Source of the DNA: a virus
Length of the DNA stretch: 64,000 nt
Direction: 5' to 3' (one strand)
IMG/VR virus record: IMGVR_UViG_3300020474_001469
Coordinates: 21,655-85,654 of that record
The notes under the pieces were generated by a model. It was given only the letters and a program-made list of their open reading frames with translations. It did not search any database and was not told where the DNA came from. The translations under genes and the position numbers were made by a program. Each line of letters starts with the position of its first letter. Within the stretch, counting starts at the first letter, position 1. Shown piece after piece: positions 17,024-25,541 of this stretch.

Positions 17024-18083
17024 AATTTAATTCCTTTGTATTCCAATTTTTTCCATATCCACTACTGTATTCAAATTTTTGCCCACATGTCCTTCCACAT
17101 GTATATATTCTTTTATATTTGTCATCAGGATTATTCCAGGATCTTTCTAAATAAGTTTGGAAAAATTCGTTTTGTAAAACATTCCAACCATATTTTCTCA
17201 TATCATTAAAATCTTCGCCATACAAGTCTAAAAAATATTTAAAACTTTCCCATTGTTTAGTATGCCTTTTGTCGGCAAAATATTTAGGACCACCAAACCA
17301 ACAGCATGGCCATAGGCGCATATCCATATCAATAAATAATCTAAAATCTTTTTTAAACTTACAAGTGATATCTGTATTTGCAACATAATCATCAAAGTTT
17401 TTGTATTGAGAAAGTACAGAAGAAAAGTCTTGTGTTACGTGACTGTCTTTATTTTTTACCGTATTGCCTTTTCTAGTTTTAACTTGCGTTTTTGTATCTT
17501 GAAATCTAGCAGTATATTTTACAGTAAAATTGGTAAATCCTAATTTACTTGCTAATTTTTCTGCATCATCTATTTGATGATAATTATGTGCAAACTCTAT
17601 AAATTGCCATTCTGCTTTCCCACCAGCTTTTATATAAGCAGTTGCATTTTCAATAATTTTTTCGAAATTACTTCCTATTCTATACAAATGATTAGTATCT
17701 TTTAATCCGTCTATTGAAAATACTACAGATAGTTTTTCTTTGCCGTTATTAGCTAAGTCAGTCCACCACTTAGGTTTCCTAGCACTACCATTTGTTTCTA
17801 TTCTCATTGTTCTTGTAAAATCTAAACTGTATAAAAAAGTTTCTTCAAAGGTCGGACTTGCTATTATATCTCCAAAGTTTCCACAATGAATAATTTGGTC
17901 TAATTTATTATTTGTAAAAGGTTCTAATATAATTTTATAATCTTGTAAAGTTAAATCAGTGATTGGCATACCTGGATTTACTTTTTGATCTTTACTTACC
18001 CTGCCACATTGTGGACACATTAAATTACATCTGCTTGTATGATCAAGCATTAATTTTTTAATGTATGAAGTATTAGTAAACAT
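17010..18083 (-). CDS. Radical SAM/SPASM protein
   Basis: 357 aa starting MFTNTSYIKK; this ATG overlaps the upstream stop (TAATG) and is preferred to a start 36 bases earlier. Radical SAM cluster CNLMCPQC (C19, C23, C26) at the very N-terminus, IHCGNFGD instead of GGE, IETNGS and SIDGL. C-terminal SPASM-like WPCCWFGG and CGRTCGQ. Same family as the truncated gene at the left edge of the window, but on the opposite strand at the far side of the cluster. Confidence 0.86.
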   Translation of the reverse strand: MFTNTSYIKKLMLDHTSRCNLMCPQCGRVSKDQKVNPGMPITDLTLQDYKIILEPFTNNKLDQIIHCGNFGDIIASPTFEETFLYSLDFTRTMRIETNGSARKPKWWTDLANNGKEKLSVVFSIDGLKDTNHLYRIGSNFEKIIENATAYIKAGGKAEWQFIEFAHNYHQIDDAEKLASKLGFTNFTVKYTARFQDTKTQVKTRKGNTVKNKDSHVTQDFSSVLSQYKNFDDYVANTDITCKFKKDFRLFIDMDMRLWPCCWFGGPKYFADKRHTKQWESFKYFLDLYGEDFNDMRKYGWNVLQNEFFQTYLERSWNNPDDKYKRIYTCGRTCGQKFEYSSGYGKNWNTKELNYAKN

Positions 18084-18730
18084 TATTTTATAAGTGCAAA
18101 TTTCTTGCAGTCGTCCCAACTTTCAGTATCGTAAGGTATATGGGCAACTACTCGCCAATGATCAGTAGGATTCACAACCTGATGAAACTGATGTCTATTA
18201 AAGATAGCAGGCTTTTCGTGTAAACAATATTCTACAGCAACTTCTTCGTCTGGTATTTCTGATAATTCTGGCCTGCCTTTAATATAATTATAGCTGTCTA
18301 TATATCTATTATCTTCTGGATCGTGCCAATGTGCATACTTTGTTATGCTTTGTTCATCAGTGCCTATTAATGGTAACATTAAGGCACCTGCATGCCAATC
18401 AGGTGAAGGAGCAGGATGTCTGTGCGGGACAAATATAGGAGTTATTTCTGGACATGTAACAAAAAACATAACATCAGATACAAGATGAAACTTAGGTATT
18501 AATCTTTGCCATTCGTTGTATTCAGGTAAATGCATAATTTGTCCAATACGAACTTTTGTCCACATTCTGGCTCTATAAAATGCATCATTGCGTTCAAAAT
18601 GTTTTTTAAAGTAATCGGTTCTTGGTTGGTTAGTGACTAAGCTAGGACATATATTAAATATATCTCTACACATCCTTTGCATTAACGTATAATCTTCACT
18701 CCATTCAAGTTCTATTATAAAATCATCCAT
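18083..18730 (-). CDS. 2OG oxygenase-like double-stranded beta-helix protein
   Basis: 215 aa. Candidate first metal ligands H103/H105 in VPHRHPAP with D111 just after, then WHAGALMLPLIG, late H183 in NRHQFHQVV and R193 in HWRVVAH. The layout fits a 2OG oxygenase or Asp/Asn hydroxylase fold, but the H-x-D dyad is not clean, so call it a family-level guess. Its stop overlaps the start of the downstream radical SAM gene. Confidence 0.55.
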   Translation of the reverse strand: MDDFIIELEWSEDYTLMQRMCRDIFNICPSLVTNQPRTDYFKKHFERNDAFYRARMWTKVRIGQIMHLPEYNEWQRLIPKFHLVSDVMFFVTCPEITPIFVPHRHPAPSPDWHAGALMLPLIGTDEQSITKYAHWHDPEDNRYIDSYNYIKGRPELSEIPDEEVAVEYCLHEKPAIFNRHQFHQVVNPTDHWRVVAHIPYDTESWDDCKKFALIK

Positions 18731-19356
18731 TTATATTCCCTTGCATTTTCTATTACTGACTCGTAATCTATGTAATCTCTCATTTTAGCATATTCAGTAG
18801 ATAAATTCATTTCCTCATAGTTAAATGTTTTAAGTTTATTAAATTTTCTCAAATCTAAACTGTTATCACGGTTATTAATATCTAACCATAATTCTACGTC
18901 AGATTTATCAATTTGTATTTTTTGTTTTTTAATTTTGTTCATTTCACTTACTTTAGGATTAGGATGCTCCCAACCTGTTTTTTGTTGATATGTATGACTT
19001 AAAAACTGCTCCCATTTGTTTTGTCTTTGTAAATAGTATACATTTTTATCTTCGTAAAAACTATATAACCATTCTCTATGATCTTCCCAGTTATATATCT
19101 GACTTGGAAATAGTTTTATACAATAGTGCCTGTCTTTTTTTATTTCTGATTCAATAAACTTGGTTTTTGAAGCAAGATTGTCTTTATCTAACTGGTCAAA
19201 CATTTCTAATAGATGTTTATGGTTTCTTCTTTTAATCCAATATAACCAATCTTTGTTAAAGTATTCTCCAATGTAATTACTAGGTTTATCCAAGTAGCTA
19301 TCTATAAACCAAGTGCTTCCACTTCTTGGACTAGCTATTAGTAGTTTAGTATCCAT
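18715..19356 (-). CDS. Sulfotransferase-family protein
   Basis: 214 aa starting MDTKLLIASP; the frame extends 36 bases upstream, but this start puts the PAPS loop SPRSGSTWF (residues 9-17) at the usual place. VYYLQRQNKWEQFLSHTYQ is the expected 3'-phosphate site strand and helix. It differs from the 15351 sulfotransferase, so the island has two. Neighbours on both sides are oxygenases with overlapping ends. Confidence 0.72.
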   Translation of the reverse strand: MDTKLLIASPRSGSTWFIDSYLDKPSNYIGEYFNKDWLYWIKRRNHKHLLEMFDQLDKDNLASKTKFIESEIKKDRHYCIKLFPSQIYNWEDHREWLYSFYEDKNVYYLQRQNKWEQFLSHTYQQKTGWEHPNPKVSEMNKIKKQKIQIDKSDVELWLDINNRDNSLDLRKFNKLKTFNYEEMNLSTEYAKMRDYIDYESVIENAREYKWMIL

Positions 19357-20089
19357 TTTGTTTCTGCCAGTCACTCCAATCAAAACTTCCATCTTCTAGC
19401 CACTGATTATTATGAGTATCACCCTTGCTTTGCAGACCGTGAATACTACCTACTAAGTGTAATCTTTTATAATCTGTATATGGAACTTGATGAGGGCGAA
19501 CAGTATTAAGTAGGAATGCTTCTCCTGGATCACACATAATAGGCCCAGCATCAGTATCTATTGCACTTACTTTAGGATCATTTTCTAATACATGATGATA
19601 TCTAAATCCAGTATCTCCATCTGTATGCCATTCAAAGATACATTCATTTTCCATATAGCTATACCAATAATTACTTCGACCCATATTATTACAATATTCA
19701 TTTAATGCCTGATAATGATGTTCGCCTAGTTTTTTCATATCATTATGTAAAAAACACCAAATATCTTTTTGTGTATAGTTTCCTAGTCTTGCATTTTCTT
19801 GGCGCATCATTATCTTATATAGTGTTCCTGTTTCAAGATGATGTTCTTCAGTGTAATCTTCCCAGTCTGGTTCATCTTCTATTACAAACCCACGTAAGCT
19901 ATCAACAAAATCTTTTTTATGCATAAGTTTGTCACTACGTTTTAGATATACATTCATGTATGTTTGGTTGCCAAACTTAATATCATCAAAAAATTCTTCA
20001 GTCATCTCATAGAATAGATCTGTCATTTCTTTTGTATTACTGATAGGCGGAATCTTTTTCCAAGCGTCTGTCATATGTGGGTCAAACAT
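19346..20089 (-). CDS. Fe(II)/2-oxoglutarate oxygenase-like protein
   Basis: 247 aa. The ATG at 20089 has AGGAAG seven bases upstream, whereas an ATG at 20074 and the longer frame have no site, so this start is chosen. Motifs: FEWH155-T-D157GDTG, then GEAFLLNTVRPH200QVPY and R209. These form a full 2OG oxygenase metal triad and Arg. The N-terminal 100 residues are unrecognised. Confidence 0.68.
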   Translation of the reverse strand: MFDPHMTDAWKKIPPISNTKEMTDLFYEMTEEFFDDIKFGNQTYMNVYLKRSDKLMHKKDFVDSLRGFVIEDEPDWEDYTEEHHLETGTLYKIMMRQENARLGNYTQKDIWCFLHNDMKKLGEHHYQALNEYCNNMGRSNYWYSYMENECIFEWHTDGDTGFRYHHVLENDPKVSAIDTDAGPIMCDPGEAFLLNTVRPHQVPYTDYKRLHLVGSIHGLQSKGDTHNNQWLEDGSFDWSDWQKQNGY

Positions 20090-20529
20090 TCGTATACTTC
20101 CTCTATTGGTTCTGCAAAACAAATTTGAAAATTTGTCCGCACATGGTTATTATTATTTACAAAATGTTCCTTTTGTGTATTCATTAGCACAGGAGTTTCA
20201 TGTGTAACAATAGGACCATCTACAAATTCACAGTTAGCGTAATCTTTGTGCCAATAAAGTGGAACAATCAATACTGTGTTTCTATCCCATTTGTCGTTGT
20301 CTATATGGGGAATAACTTTTGATCCAGGCGGCTGTTGAACAAACATAGTATAACTTTTTAACGGAAACCTATTATACTTTTCAATGTTGTTATCCCAACA
20401 TAGGTTGCCGTCATATGCTCCACCTTTTGTTGGATATGATATAAAATTACTCCAGTCTAGACTTAGTTCTAATTCTTTAACTTCGCCATCAGAGATAACA
20501 TTAGGTATCGCTATCCAATAAGGTAGCAT
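20071..20529 (-). CDS. Small Asp/Asn hydroxylase-like oxygenase
   Basis: 152 aa. QQPPGSKVIPH75-I-D77 followed by LIVPLYW, then TPVLMNTQKEH122FV and VR131TNFQICF. Compact Asp/Asn beta-hydroxylase-like fold. Overlaps the 20529 gene by one base at its start and the 19346 gene at its end. Intact triad, so probably active. Confidence 0.65.
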   Translation of the reverse strand: MLPYWIAIPNVISDGEVKELELSLDWSNFISYPTKGGAYDGNLCWDNNIEKYNRFPLKSYTMFVQQPPGSKVIPHIDNDKWDRNTVLIVPLYWHKDYANCEFVDGPIVTHETPVLMNTQKEHFVNNNNHVRTNFQICFAEPIEEVYECLTHI

Positions 20530-21179
20530 TATGTATATACCGCAAATTTTTGTGCTTGTACAGCTTCTTCACAAACTTTAACATTAAGTATTAGCCATAA
20601 GCTATCACTGTTTACACTATTATTAAATAGGCAATGCGGTTTATGTGTGTTCATAAAGTATGATGTACCTTGTTGCCAATAGATAGGTTGCATGGTTGCT
20701 CCACCACCAAACATAAAATGAAATGTTGGAGGGTTTACATTTTTAATAGGAGTTATAATCCTAAATACTTCCGGATCGTTGATTCTGTCACCGTCACAAT
20801 GTGTGGGAAAATAACCTCCTGGCGGCAGTTTAATAAAATGACTTCTTGCTATCCAATCCTTCCAAGGGTCAACTAATTTACGTACTTCCTCGCACTGGTG
20901 ATAGACAGGTGTAAGTGTTGTATAACTTGCTTCGTAAAAAATTTCGCCTGTTCGTTCCATTACGTCTTTGAGGCTATCTAGGTCGTTACCATCAAAACCC
21001 CCATCAATACTAGTTACACTTAATCCGTCTCGTAGGATATGTGGTTTACCAGGATTAAATTTTTTCCATTTATCTTTAAATGGCTCTAGTTCTTTTTGTA
21101 ATTTACCTGTATTACATTTAAATTTTGTTGGTAGTAAATCACCATAGTTACACATTATATTGTAAAGATGCCAACTCAT
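20529..21179 (-). CDS. Asp/Asn hydroxylase-like oxygenase
   Basis: 216 aa. The start is set by AGGAGG five bases upstream. Seen: RSHFIKLPPGGYFPTH127-C-D129GD, ITPIKNVN, then GTSYFMNTHKPH182CLFNNS. The pattern is the same as that of the 20071 gene but with a longer N-terminus. The final Arg is not evident (LWLILNV follows). The ends overlap both neighbours. Confidence 0.63.
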   Translation of the reverse strand: MSWHLYNIMCNYGDLLPTKFKCNTGKLQKELEPFKDKWKKFNPGKPHILRDGLSVTSIDGGFDGNDLDSLKDVMERTGEIFYEASYTTLTPVYHQCEEVRKLVDPWKDWIARSHFIKLPPGGYFPTHCDGDRINDPEVFRIITPIKNVNPPTFHFMFGGGATMQPIYWQQGTSYFMNTHKPHCLFNNSVNSDSLWLILNVKVCEEAVQAQKFAVYT

Positions 21180-21627
21180 TTATAACCTCCTGTACTGCTT
21201 CTTCTAGTGTTGTTTTTGTTATTAGATTAGGATTATCTTTTGTAAGTTCATGATTTTTTAGAAATCCCCATGTAAGATACTTTTGATTAAGTGTAGTACT
21301 TATATTCCTTAATGCTAATTTATTCTGTTTCTTGATTTTATATTCTTCATCTATAACATTAGCTTCAGTAATATTACTGCCTATATTGATACAAGGAATC
21401 TTTTTTTTATTTGCTAGTACACTTATATTTACTTGTGCATTTCCAACTTCTGCGTTGTTTACAATTACATCAAACTTTGTTTCAAAAATAGCATCAGCAT
21501 TGAACAATAAATTATAACCATTTGTTCTACTAAATCCTACTACCTCGTATCCTCCTTGAATACATTTTTCTTTAATATGTTTGCCGAAGCCTTTCGTATG
21601 CCCGGTTATGCCAATCGTAATACCCAT
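21148..21627 (-). CDS. Short NAD(P)-binding dehydrogenase-like protein
   Basis: 159 aa. GITGHTKGFGKHI (residues 6-18) is a Rossmann glycine loop of the short-chain dehydrogenase type, VVGFSRTNG the next strand and VIVNNAEVG the NNAG-like motif; Y-x-IKKQNK may be the YxxxK active site. Much shorter than the usual 250 residues. Might reduce or oxidise a sugar or lipid intermediate of the island. Confidence 0.62.
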   Translation of the reverse strand: MGITIGITGHTKGFGKHIKEKCIQGGYEVVGFSRTNGYNLLFNADAIFETKFDVIVNNAEVGNAQVNISVLANKKKIPCINIGSNITEANVIDEEYKIKKQNKLALRNISTTLNQKYLTWGFLKNHELTKDNPNLITKTTLEEAVQEVINELASLQYNV

Positions 21628-22061
21628 TGCAGGCCTCCTCGTGGTATATCTTCCTGTGTCAAATTCCAGTTATAAAAGTTATGTTTTTGAAACCATTCCA
21701 GTAATTTAGGATTTTCTTCTCTGCTTATCCAGATATCTTTATATCCTAATTCTAATGCATACTTTGTACTTTGTTCTAACGTTTCGTTTCCTCGTTGCAG
21801 ATCATCGTTCATACTCCCCCAATCATAATCTCTATCTCTTGTATGTCTACTCATAATACGTATGCTACCATTATATTCAGGACGTTCTATGCCTGCACTA
21901 TAATAAATTAGATGGGGATCGTATGCCATACGGGAAAATTTAGTATGTTCAAATAATGGCCATTGTACATAATTAGATTCATGTTTATGACCTTTTGTTT
22001 TTTTAAATAGTTCTTTTATATCATTTAAATGAGGATTAATATCTTCTAGTAACCATTTCAT
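21606..22061 (-). CDS. Possible GNAT-type acetyltransferase
   Basis: 151 aa. No clear signature at the N-terminus. The C-terminal half (SIRIMSRHTRDRD, a helix with LEQSTKYALELGYKDIWISRE and KLLEWFQKHNFYNW) reads like the last strands and helices of a GNAT N-acyltransferase. Tentative. It overlaps the desaturase gene by four bases and the dehydrogenase gene by 22, so it is part of the same minus-strand operon. Confidence 0.4.
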   Translation of the reverse strand: MKWLLEDINPHLNDIKELFKKTKGHKHESNYVQWPLFEHTKFSRMAYDPHLIYYSAGIERPEYNGSIRIMSRHTRDRDYDWGSMNDDLQRGNETLEQSTKYALELGYKDIWISREENPKLLEWFQKHNFYNWNLTQEDIPRGGLQWVLRLA

Positions 22062-22633
22062 GGAATGCTTTCTTCGTGATGATCTTTATGGTTACCTTCA
22101 AAGGGTGCAATAACATTTACCCATAATCTGTTTGCAGGACCTTCTGCGTCGTGACCAAACAAGTTTAGCACACCAAAACCTAAGTATGCAAGAAGAAATA
22201 TTATTGATAAAATTACTAGAGCATTTACACCGAAAAGTAAAAACCATAAAATAGTGTTTGCAATATAGATTGTATATCTATGTTTATGGAAAAATACTAC
22301 TCTTGGATTCTTTATCATGTCTTTTATATATTTCCTTGGTATTGATTCAATATGCCATAAACTAAAAAGTATATTATACCAGGGTTGGAACTTAGCACTA
22401 TGGGGGTCTTTTTCAGTATCAGCAAATTCGTGGTGCATACGATGTACGCCAACCCATCCTAAAGGACTTCTTAGCCCACATAGCAATCCGCAGTAAAGCA
22501 TTACAATTTCTTGCCACTTATTTGCCTTAAAACTTTTATGTGAAAAATACCTATGATAACCATAAGTAACACCTATTGTTACAACAACCATGTAACAAAA
22601 ATAAGATAAGAGTATAAGATATAGTACTTCCAT
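22058..22633 (-). CDS. Membrane fatty-acid desaturase
   Basis: 191 aa. Three histidine boxes of the acyl-lipid/acyl-CoA desaturase family: HRYFSH (27-32), HRMHH (64-68) and HKDHH (182-186), with hydrophobic segments at about 3-22, 43-60 and 124-157. They bind the diiron centre that introduces a double bond into an acyl chain. The protein stops five residues after the last box, so it lacks the usual C-terminal tail (family 250 or more). It suggests lipid is at least one substrate of the island. First gene of the minus-strand block. Confidence 0.85.
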   Translation of the reverse strand: MEVLYLILLSYFCYMVVVTIGVTYGYHRYFSHKSFKANKWQEIVMLYCGLLCGLRSPLGWVGVHRMHHEFADTEKDPHSAKFQPWYNILFSLWHIESIPRKYIKDMIKNPRVVFFHKHRYTIYIANTILWFLLFGVNALVILSIIFLLAYLGFGVLNLFGHDAEGPANRLWVNVIAPFEGNHKDHHEESIP

Positions 22634-22675
22634 ACTAATACTTATCTCAATTATGTTGGGTATAAATTAATGTGA

Positions 22676-23959
22676 TTAGTTTAGGTTTTCCCAAGCACCA
22701 CCATTGTATCCTTGGAACTTGGCTCCTGCTGTATTAAATACAATCATTCCTGCTGAAGGGCTTGAAAGTGCGGTATCACGTGCAGAATCATTTGCATATA
22801 CAGGTAGCATAAATGCACCTGAAGCTTTTACATTACCTACTACTTCAACTGCTTCTGTAACTGCACCAAAACTAGTATTTGCAGGATCAACTCTAAGTTT
22901 AACACCACCACTTACCATGTAGTCATTAAATAAACTTAAACCTTTACCGCCACCGTTTGAATTAATAAACATAGCTGTTTTTGATGCTGATATATAACCA
23001 TATGTAGTATTATTATCATTAAATTTTACTGAACCTAATGTTGTTGAAGAACCTGCTCCTGCTGTTCCATATTCTAATCTTAGTTCTGCGTCTGTTGCAT
23101 CAATTGTTTTGACTGTAACTTGTTTTGTTTGTACTAATGCATTGTCTACGGTACCTACAAGTTTTGATAATATACCATCAACAAGTATTGTAGAATCATC
23201 TGAATAAACTGATCCAGTTAGTTCTCCGTCTAATGTACCGTTAACTGCTCCACTAAATGTTCCTTTAACTATACTAGCTGATATTTGTCCGTTGACAGCA
23301 TCAACCAGTAATGTTGAATTATCTGCAAATACTGAACCGCTTAGATCACCGTCTATTGCTGTTGCATTTACTGTTGCGGCAGTAATAGTTGTAACGTTAG
23401 TTATTGCCTGGGTATTCATATTCAATGCGCCACTGCCCATTGTTAACCCGTTAAGGTTAATAATAGTATTGGAGTTTGCATCAATATTGCCTGACATTGT
23501 TAAGCCAGATATACTTAGAGTGCTTGTCGGTGCCCAATTTGCGCCGCCCCAAGCTAGTAATTGATTTGTACTAGGGGTTCCTATAGCTACATCACTTAGG
23601 TCTTTAATTGAATTATTTGTTAGGACAATTTTACTATTAACAGCATCTACAAGGATAGTAGAATCATCGCCAACAATACTACCTTTATAATCTCCTACGA
23701 AGTTAGTAGCAGTAACAGAGCCAGTTATATTAATATTACCATTACCAGTAATATTTTTACTGTTCATATCTAAATTTCCGCCAAGTTGTGGAGTAACATC
23801 TTCTAAAAGATCGTTCATTCCACTTACAAGGTTTCCACCTAATGTAGTGCCGTCTCCAGCATACAGTTTTTTCGTATCAGTAGTGTATACTATTTCGCCT
23901 TCTGCTGGCGTTACGCCCGTTCTACTAGCATTAGTACCGCGTCTAAGTCTTAAAGCCAT
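22676..23959 (-). CDS. Virion fibre-type structural protein with repeats
   Basis: 427 aa. The N-terminus (MALRLRRGTNASR...TPAEGEIVYTTDTKKLYAGDG) is the common phage-fibre attachment module seen at the start of many tail-fibre and tropism proteins. The body is beta-rich, with three copies of a (D/N)ST(I/L)LVD motif separated by about 50-80 residues, and the end PSAGMIVFNT..KFQGYNGGAWENLN is a typical fibre tip. Preceded by an exact late promoter. Host binding or baseplate decoration is inferred. Confidence 0.75.
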   Translation of the reverse strand: MALRLRRGTNASRTGVTPAEGEIVYTTDTKKLYAGDGTTLGGNLVSGMNDLLEDVTPQLGGNLDMNSKNITGNGNINITGSVTATNFVGDYKGSIVGDDSTILVDAVNSKIVLTNNSIKDLSDVAIGTPSTNQLLAWGGANWAPTSTLSISGLTMSGNIDANSNTIINLNGLTMGSGALNMNTQAITNVTTITAATVNATAIDGDLSGSVFADNSTLLVDAVNGQISASIVKGTFSGAVNGTLDGELTGSVYSDDSTILVDGILSKLVGTVDNALVQTKQVTVKTIDATDAELRLEYGTAGAGSSTTLGSVKFNDNNTTYGYISASKTAMFINSNGGGKGLSLFNDYMVSGGVKLRVDPANTSFGAVTEAVEVVGNVKASGAFMLPVYANDSARDTALSSPSAGMIVFNTAGAKFQGYNGGAWENLN

Positions 23960-23989
23960 GTCTTTTAACTCCTAGTGAATTACTATATG

Positions 23990-23997
23990 TATTTATA
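23990..23997 (-). promoter_or_regulatory. T4-type late promoter (TATAAATA)
   Basis: Exact TATAAATA on the minus strand, 30 bases ahead of the fibre gene ATG, with no -35 box. Second of two exact late octamers found in gene gaps; the geometry equals that of the one at 1401. Confidence 0.7.
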
Positions 23998-24014
23998 CAT
24001 TTAGCCATCTAAAC

Positions 24015-24344
24015 TTACCTGCGTTTTTTTAAGAAACTTGCTGTTCGACGTTGAATATCTTGCTTTATTCTTTTGGTATCTAGTCTAAAATCAATGTGCT
24101 TTATGTCGTTTTCGTATTCAGCAAACAAATCACCCATTGACTTCTCTACAGCCTCCGGACTGTCTTTTAATTTAGACTTTGCAACATCTATATCCCATAT
24201 CTTTCCATCACTAAATTGTACACGAACAGAATGAAGATATTTAATTGGCACAACATTTAATTCAACATCTTGAAATATTTCCGGCCAATGCGATATAACG
24301 TCTTCTGGAAGCTTCTTGGTCTTTTTAGGCACTTTCGTTAGCAA
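24015..24344 (-). CDS. Conserved phage hypothetical protein
   Basis: 109 aa, basic. Start uncertain: TTG at 24344 or GTG at 24332; both overlap or abut the upstream gene. Contains FSDGKIWDID and a basic tail ending SFLKKRR. It resembles small conserved proteins next to structural genes in T4-like marine phages; function unknown. Confidence 0.6.
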   Translation of the reverse strand: MLTKVPKKTKKLPEDVISHWPEIFQDVELNVVPIKYLHSVRVQFSDGKIWDIDVAKSKLKDSPEAVEKSMGDLFAEYENDIKHIDFRLDTKRIKQDIQRRTASFLKKRR

Positions 24345-24957
24345 CTTTTTTCTTCTTGGTAGGCGCTAACTCTTCTGCTTGTTCTCTAAGTTTCTTTGCT
24401 TCTTTGAATAACCTATCAGCTTGTGATCTGTACCCAGAGGCAATTTGTTCATCGCTTAATACACCATCTTGTGGAGCAGTTAAGTTTGTAGTTGCATCGT
24501 CTGCAATCGGTTGTGCAGGCGTTGTTTTAGCAGATTCTGTTGCTGTTTTAGGAGCATCTGAAACTTCTGCTCTTGGATCTTTTAGAGCTAAATCATCAAT
24601 GCTAACTCCTTTTTGATCAGCAATAATTTTGTTAAGCTCATCTAAAGAAACTACAGTCTTATTGTCAGGAGTCATTTCAACATCAGATGTGTTAAACTTT
24701 ACCATCTTTCCTGTTGTATGAAACCTTGCTAACATATTACTTCCATCTGAAAGTTGTGTTCTAGCCATTACTTCAGCTAGTTCGTTAGCACTCTGAGCGG
24801 CATTAGATTCAACAAGACTAATCAAACTATCATGATCAGCCGCTTCTAAGTTTTCAGTTGTTACACATACACACTGATCAGATTCACCTGGTACAGTTCT
24901 ATATGCAACTACTAGTTTTCGTTGATTGGTTTTCAATCTTCCTACATGTTTAAGCAT
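24325..24957 (-). CDS. Conserved phage hypothetical protein
   Basis: 210 aa starting MLKHVGRLKTN; an upstream in-frame start is less likely because it would run deeper into the previous gene. Folded N-terminal part (VVAYRTVPGESDQC, MARTQLSDGSNML, VEMTPDN) and an alanine/proline-rich C-terminal half ending in a basic helix. Family known to me only as conserved in marine T4-like phages. A virion-assembly role is a guess from position. Confidence 0.65.
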   Translation of the reverse strand: MLKHVGRLKTNQRKLVVAYRTVPGESDQCVCVTTENLEAADHDSLISLVESNAAQSANELAEVMARTQLSDGSNMLARFHTTGKMVKFNTSDVEMTPDNKTVVSLDELNKIIADQKGVSIDDLALKDPRAEVSDAPKTATESAKTTPAQPIADDATTNLTAPQDGVLSDEQIASGYRSQADRLFKEAKKLREQAEELAPTKKKKVANESA

Positions 24958-25213
24958 TTTTTGCTCCTTCTTGTGCCTTCTGTTGAGCGGCAACGGCTGT
25001 TAGAAAGGCTTCTAGTTTGGTATAAACGGTGCCTACTACAGTCATTTCGTTTGGTTTAAATGCACCTCTGCCACTTGCAACATCAATAATTTGTTTCAAA
25101 TTATTTAAATCGGCAACGGTTAATTCAACTGGTCCTTCTGCTCCTTCTGGTGTAGAAGTTTGTTCTTCTACAGGTGCAACAGACTCAGCTGGTTTTTCTT
25201 TCTCGTCGGTCAT
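24950..25213 (-). CDS. Conserved small phage protein
   Basis: 87 aa, acidic N-terminus (MTDEKEKPAESV), then a helical domain (LTVADLNNLKQIIDVASGRGAFK). Overlaps the next gene by eight bases. Often seen beside the neighbouring hypothetical genes in marine phages; function unknown. Confidence 0.6.
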   Translation of the reverse strand: MTDEKEKPAESVAPVEEQTSTPEGAEGPVELTVADLNNLKQIIDVASGRGAFKPNEMTVVGTVYTKLEAFLTAVAAQQKAQEGAKNA

Positions 25214-25250
25214 ACAAGTTTCTCCTTATATTATAATTATGACTTAATAT

Positions 25251-25541
25251 TTACTTATATTTTAAATGTGGACAAGCTAAAGTGAAATACGATAGCTCTT
25301 TAGGTTCTTCAAAACCTACCTTTAAAGACTCTGACATGGTGTTTGATGTATCAACATGTATTCCTCTTCCTATGTAAAACCTACCTTTAAGGTGGCTTTT
25401 AATCCATTTACCTATTGTGTGATCAAGGTTATACCTCATAGGAACATGTATGTATTCAAAATGAGGAGGCGGATTATTCGGAGTTCTTACACCGAAGAAG
25501 TCTAAACGATTAGGTTTTTTAATTGTTAATTGCTTCTTCAT
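25251..25541 (-). CDS. Hypothetical protein
   Basis: 96 aa, no recognised domain; contains PPPHFEYIHVPMRYN and GRFYIGRGIHVDTS. It starts inside the end of the metallopeptidase gene (23-base overlap), so is probably expressed with it. Confidence 0.55.
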   Translation of the reverse strand: MKKQLTIKKPNRLDFFGVRTPNNPPPHFEYIHVPMRYNLDHTIGKWIKSHLKGRFYIGRGIHVDTSNTMSESLKVGFEEPKELSYFTLACPHLKYK

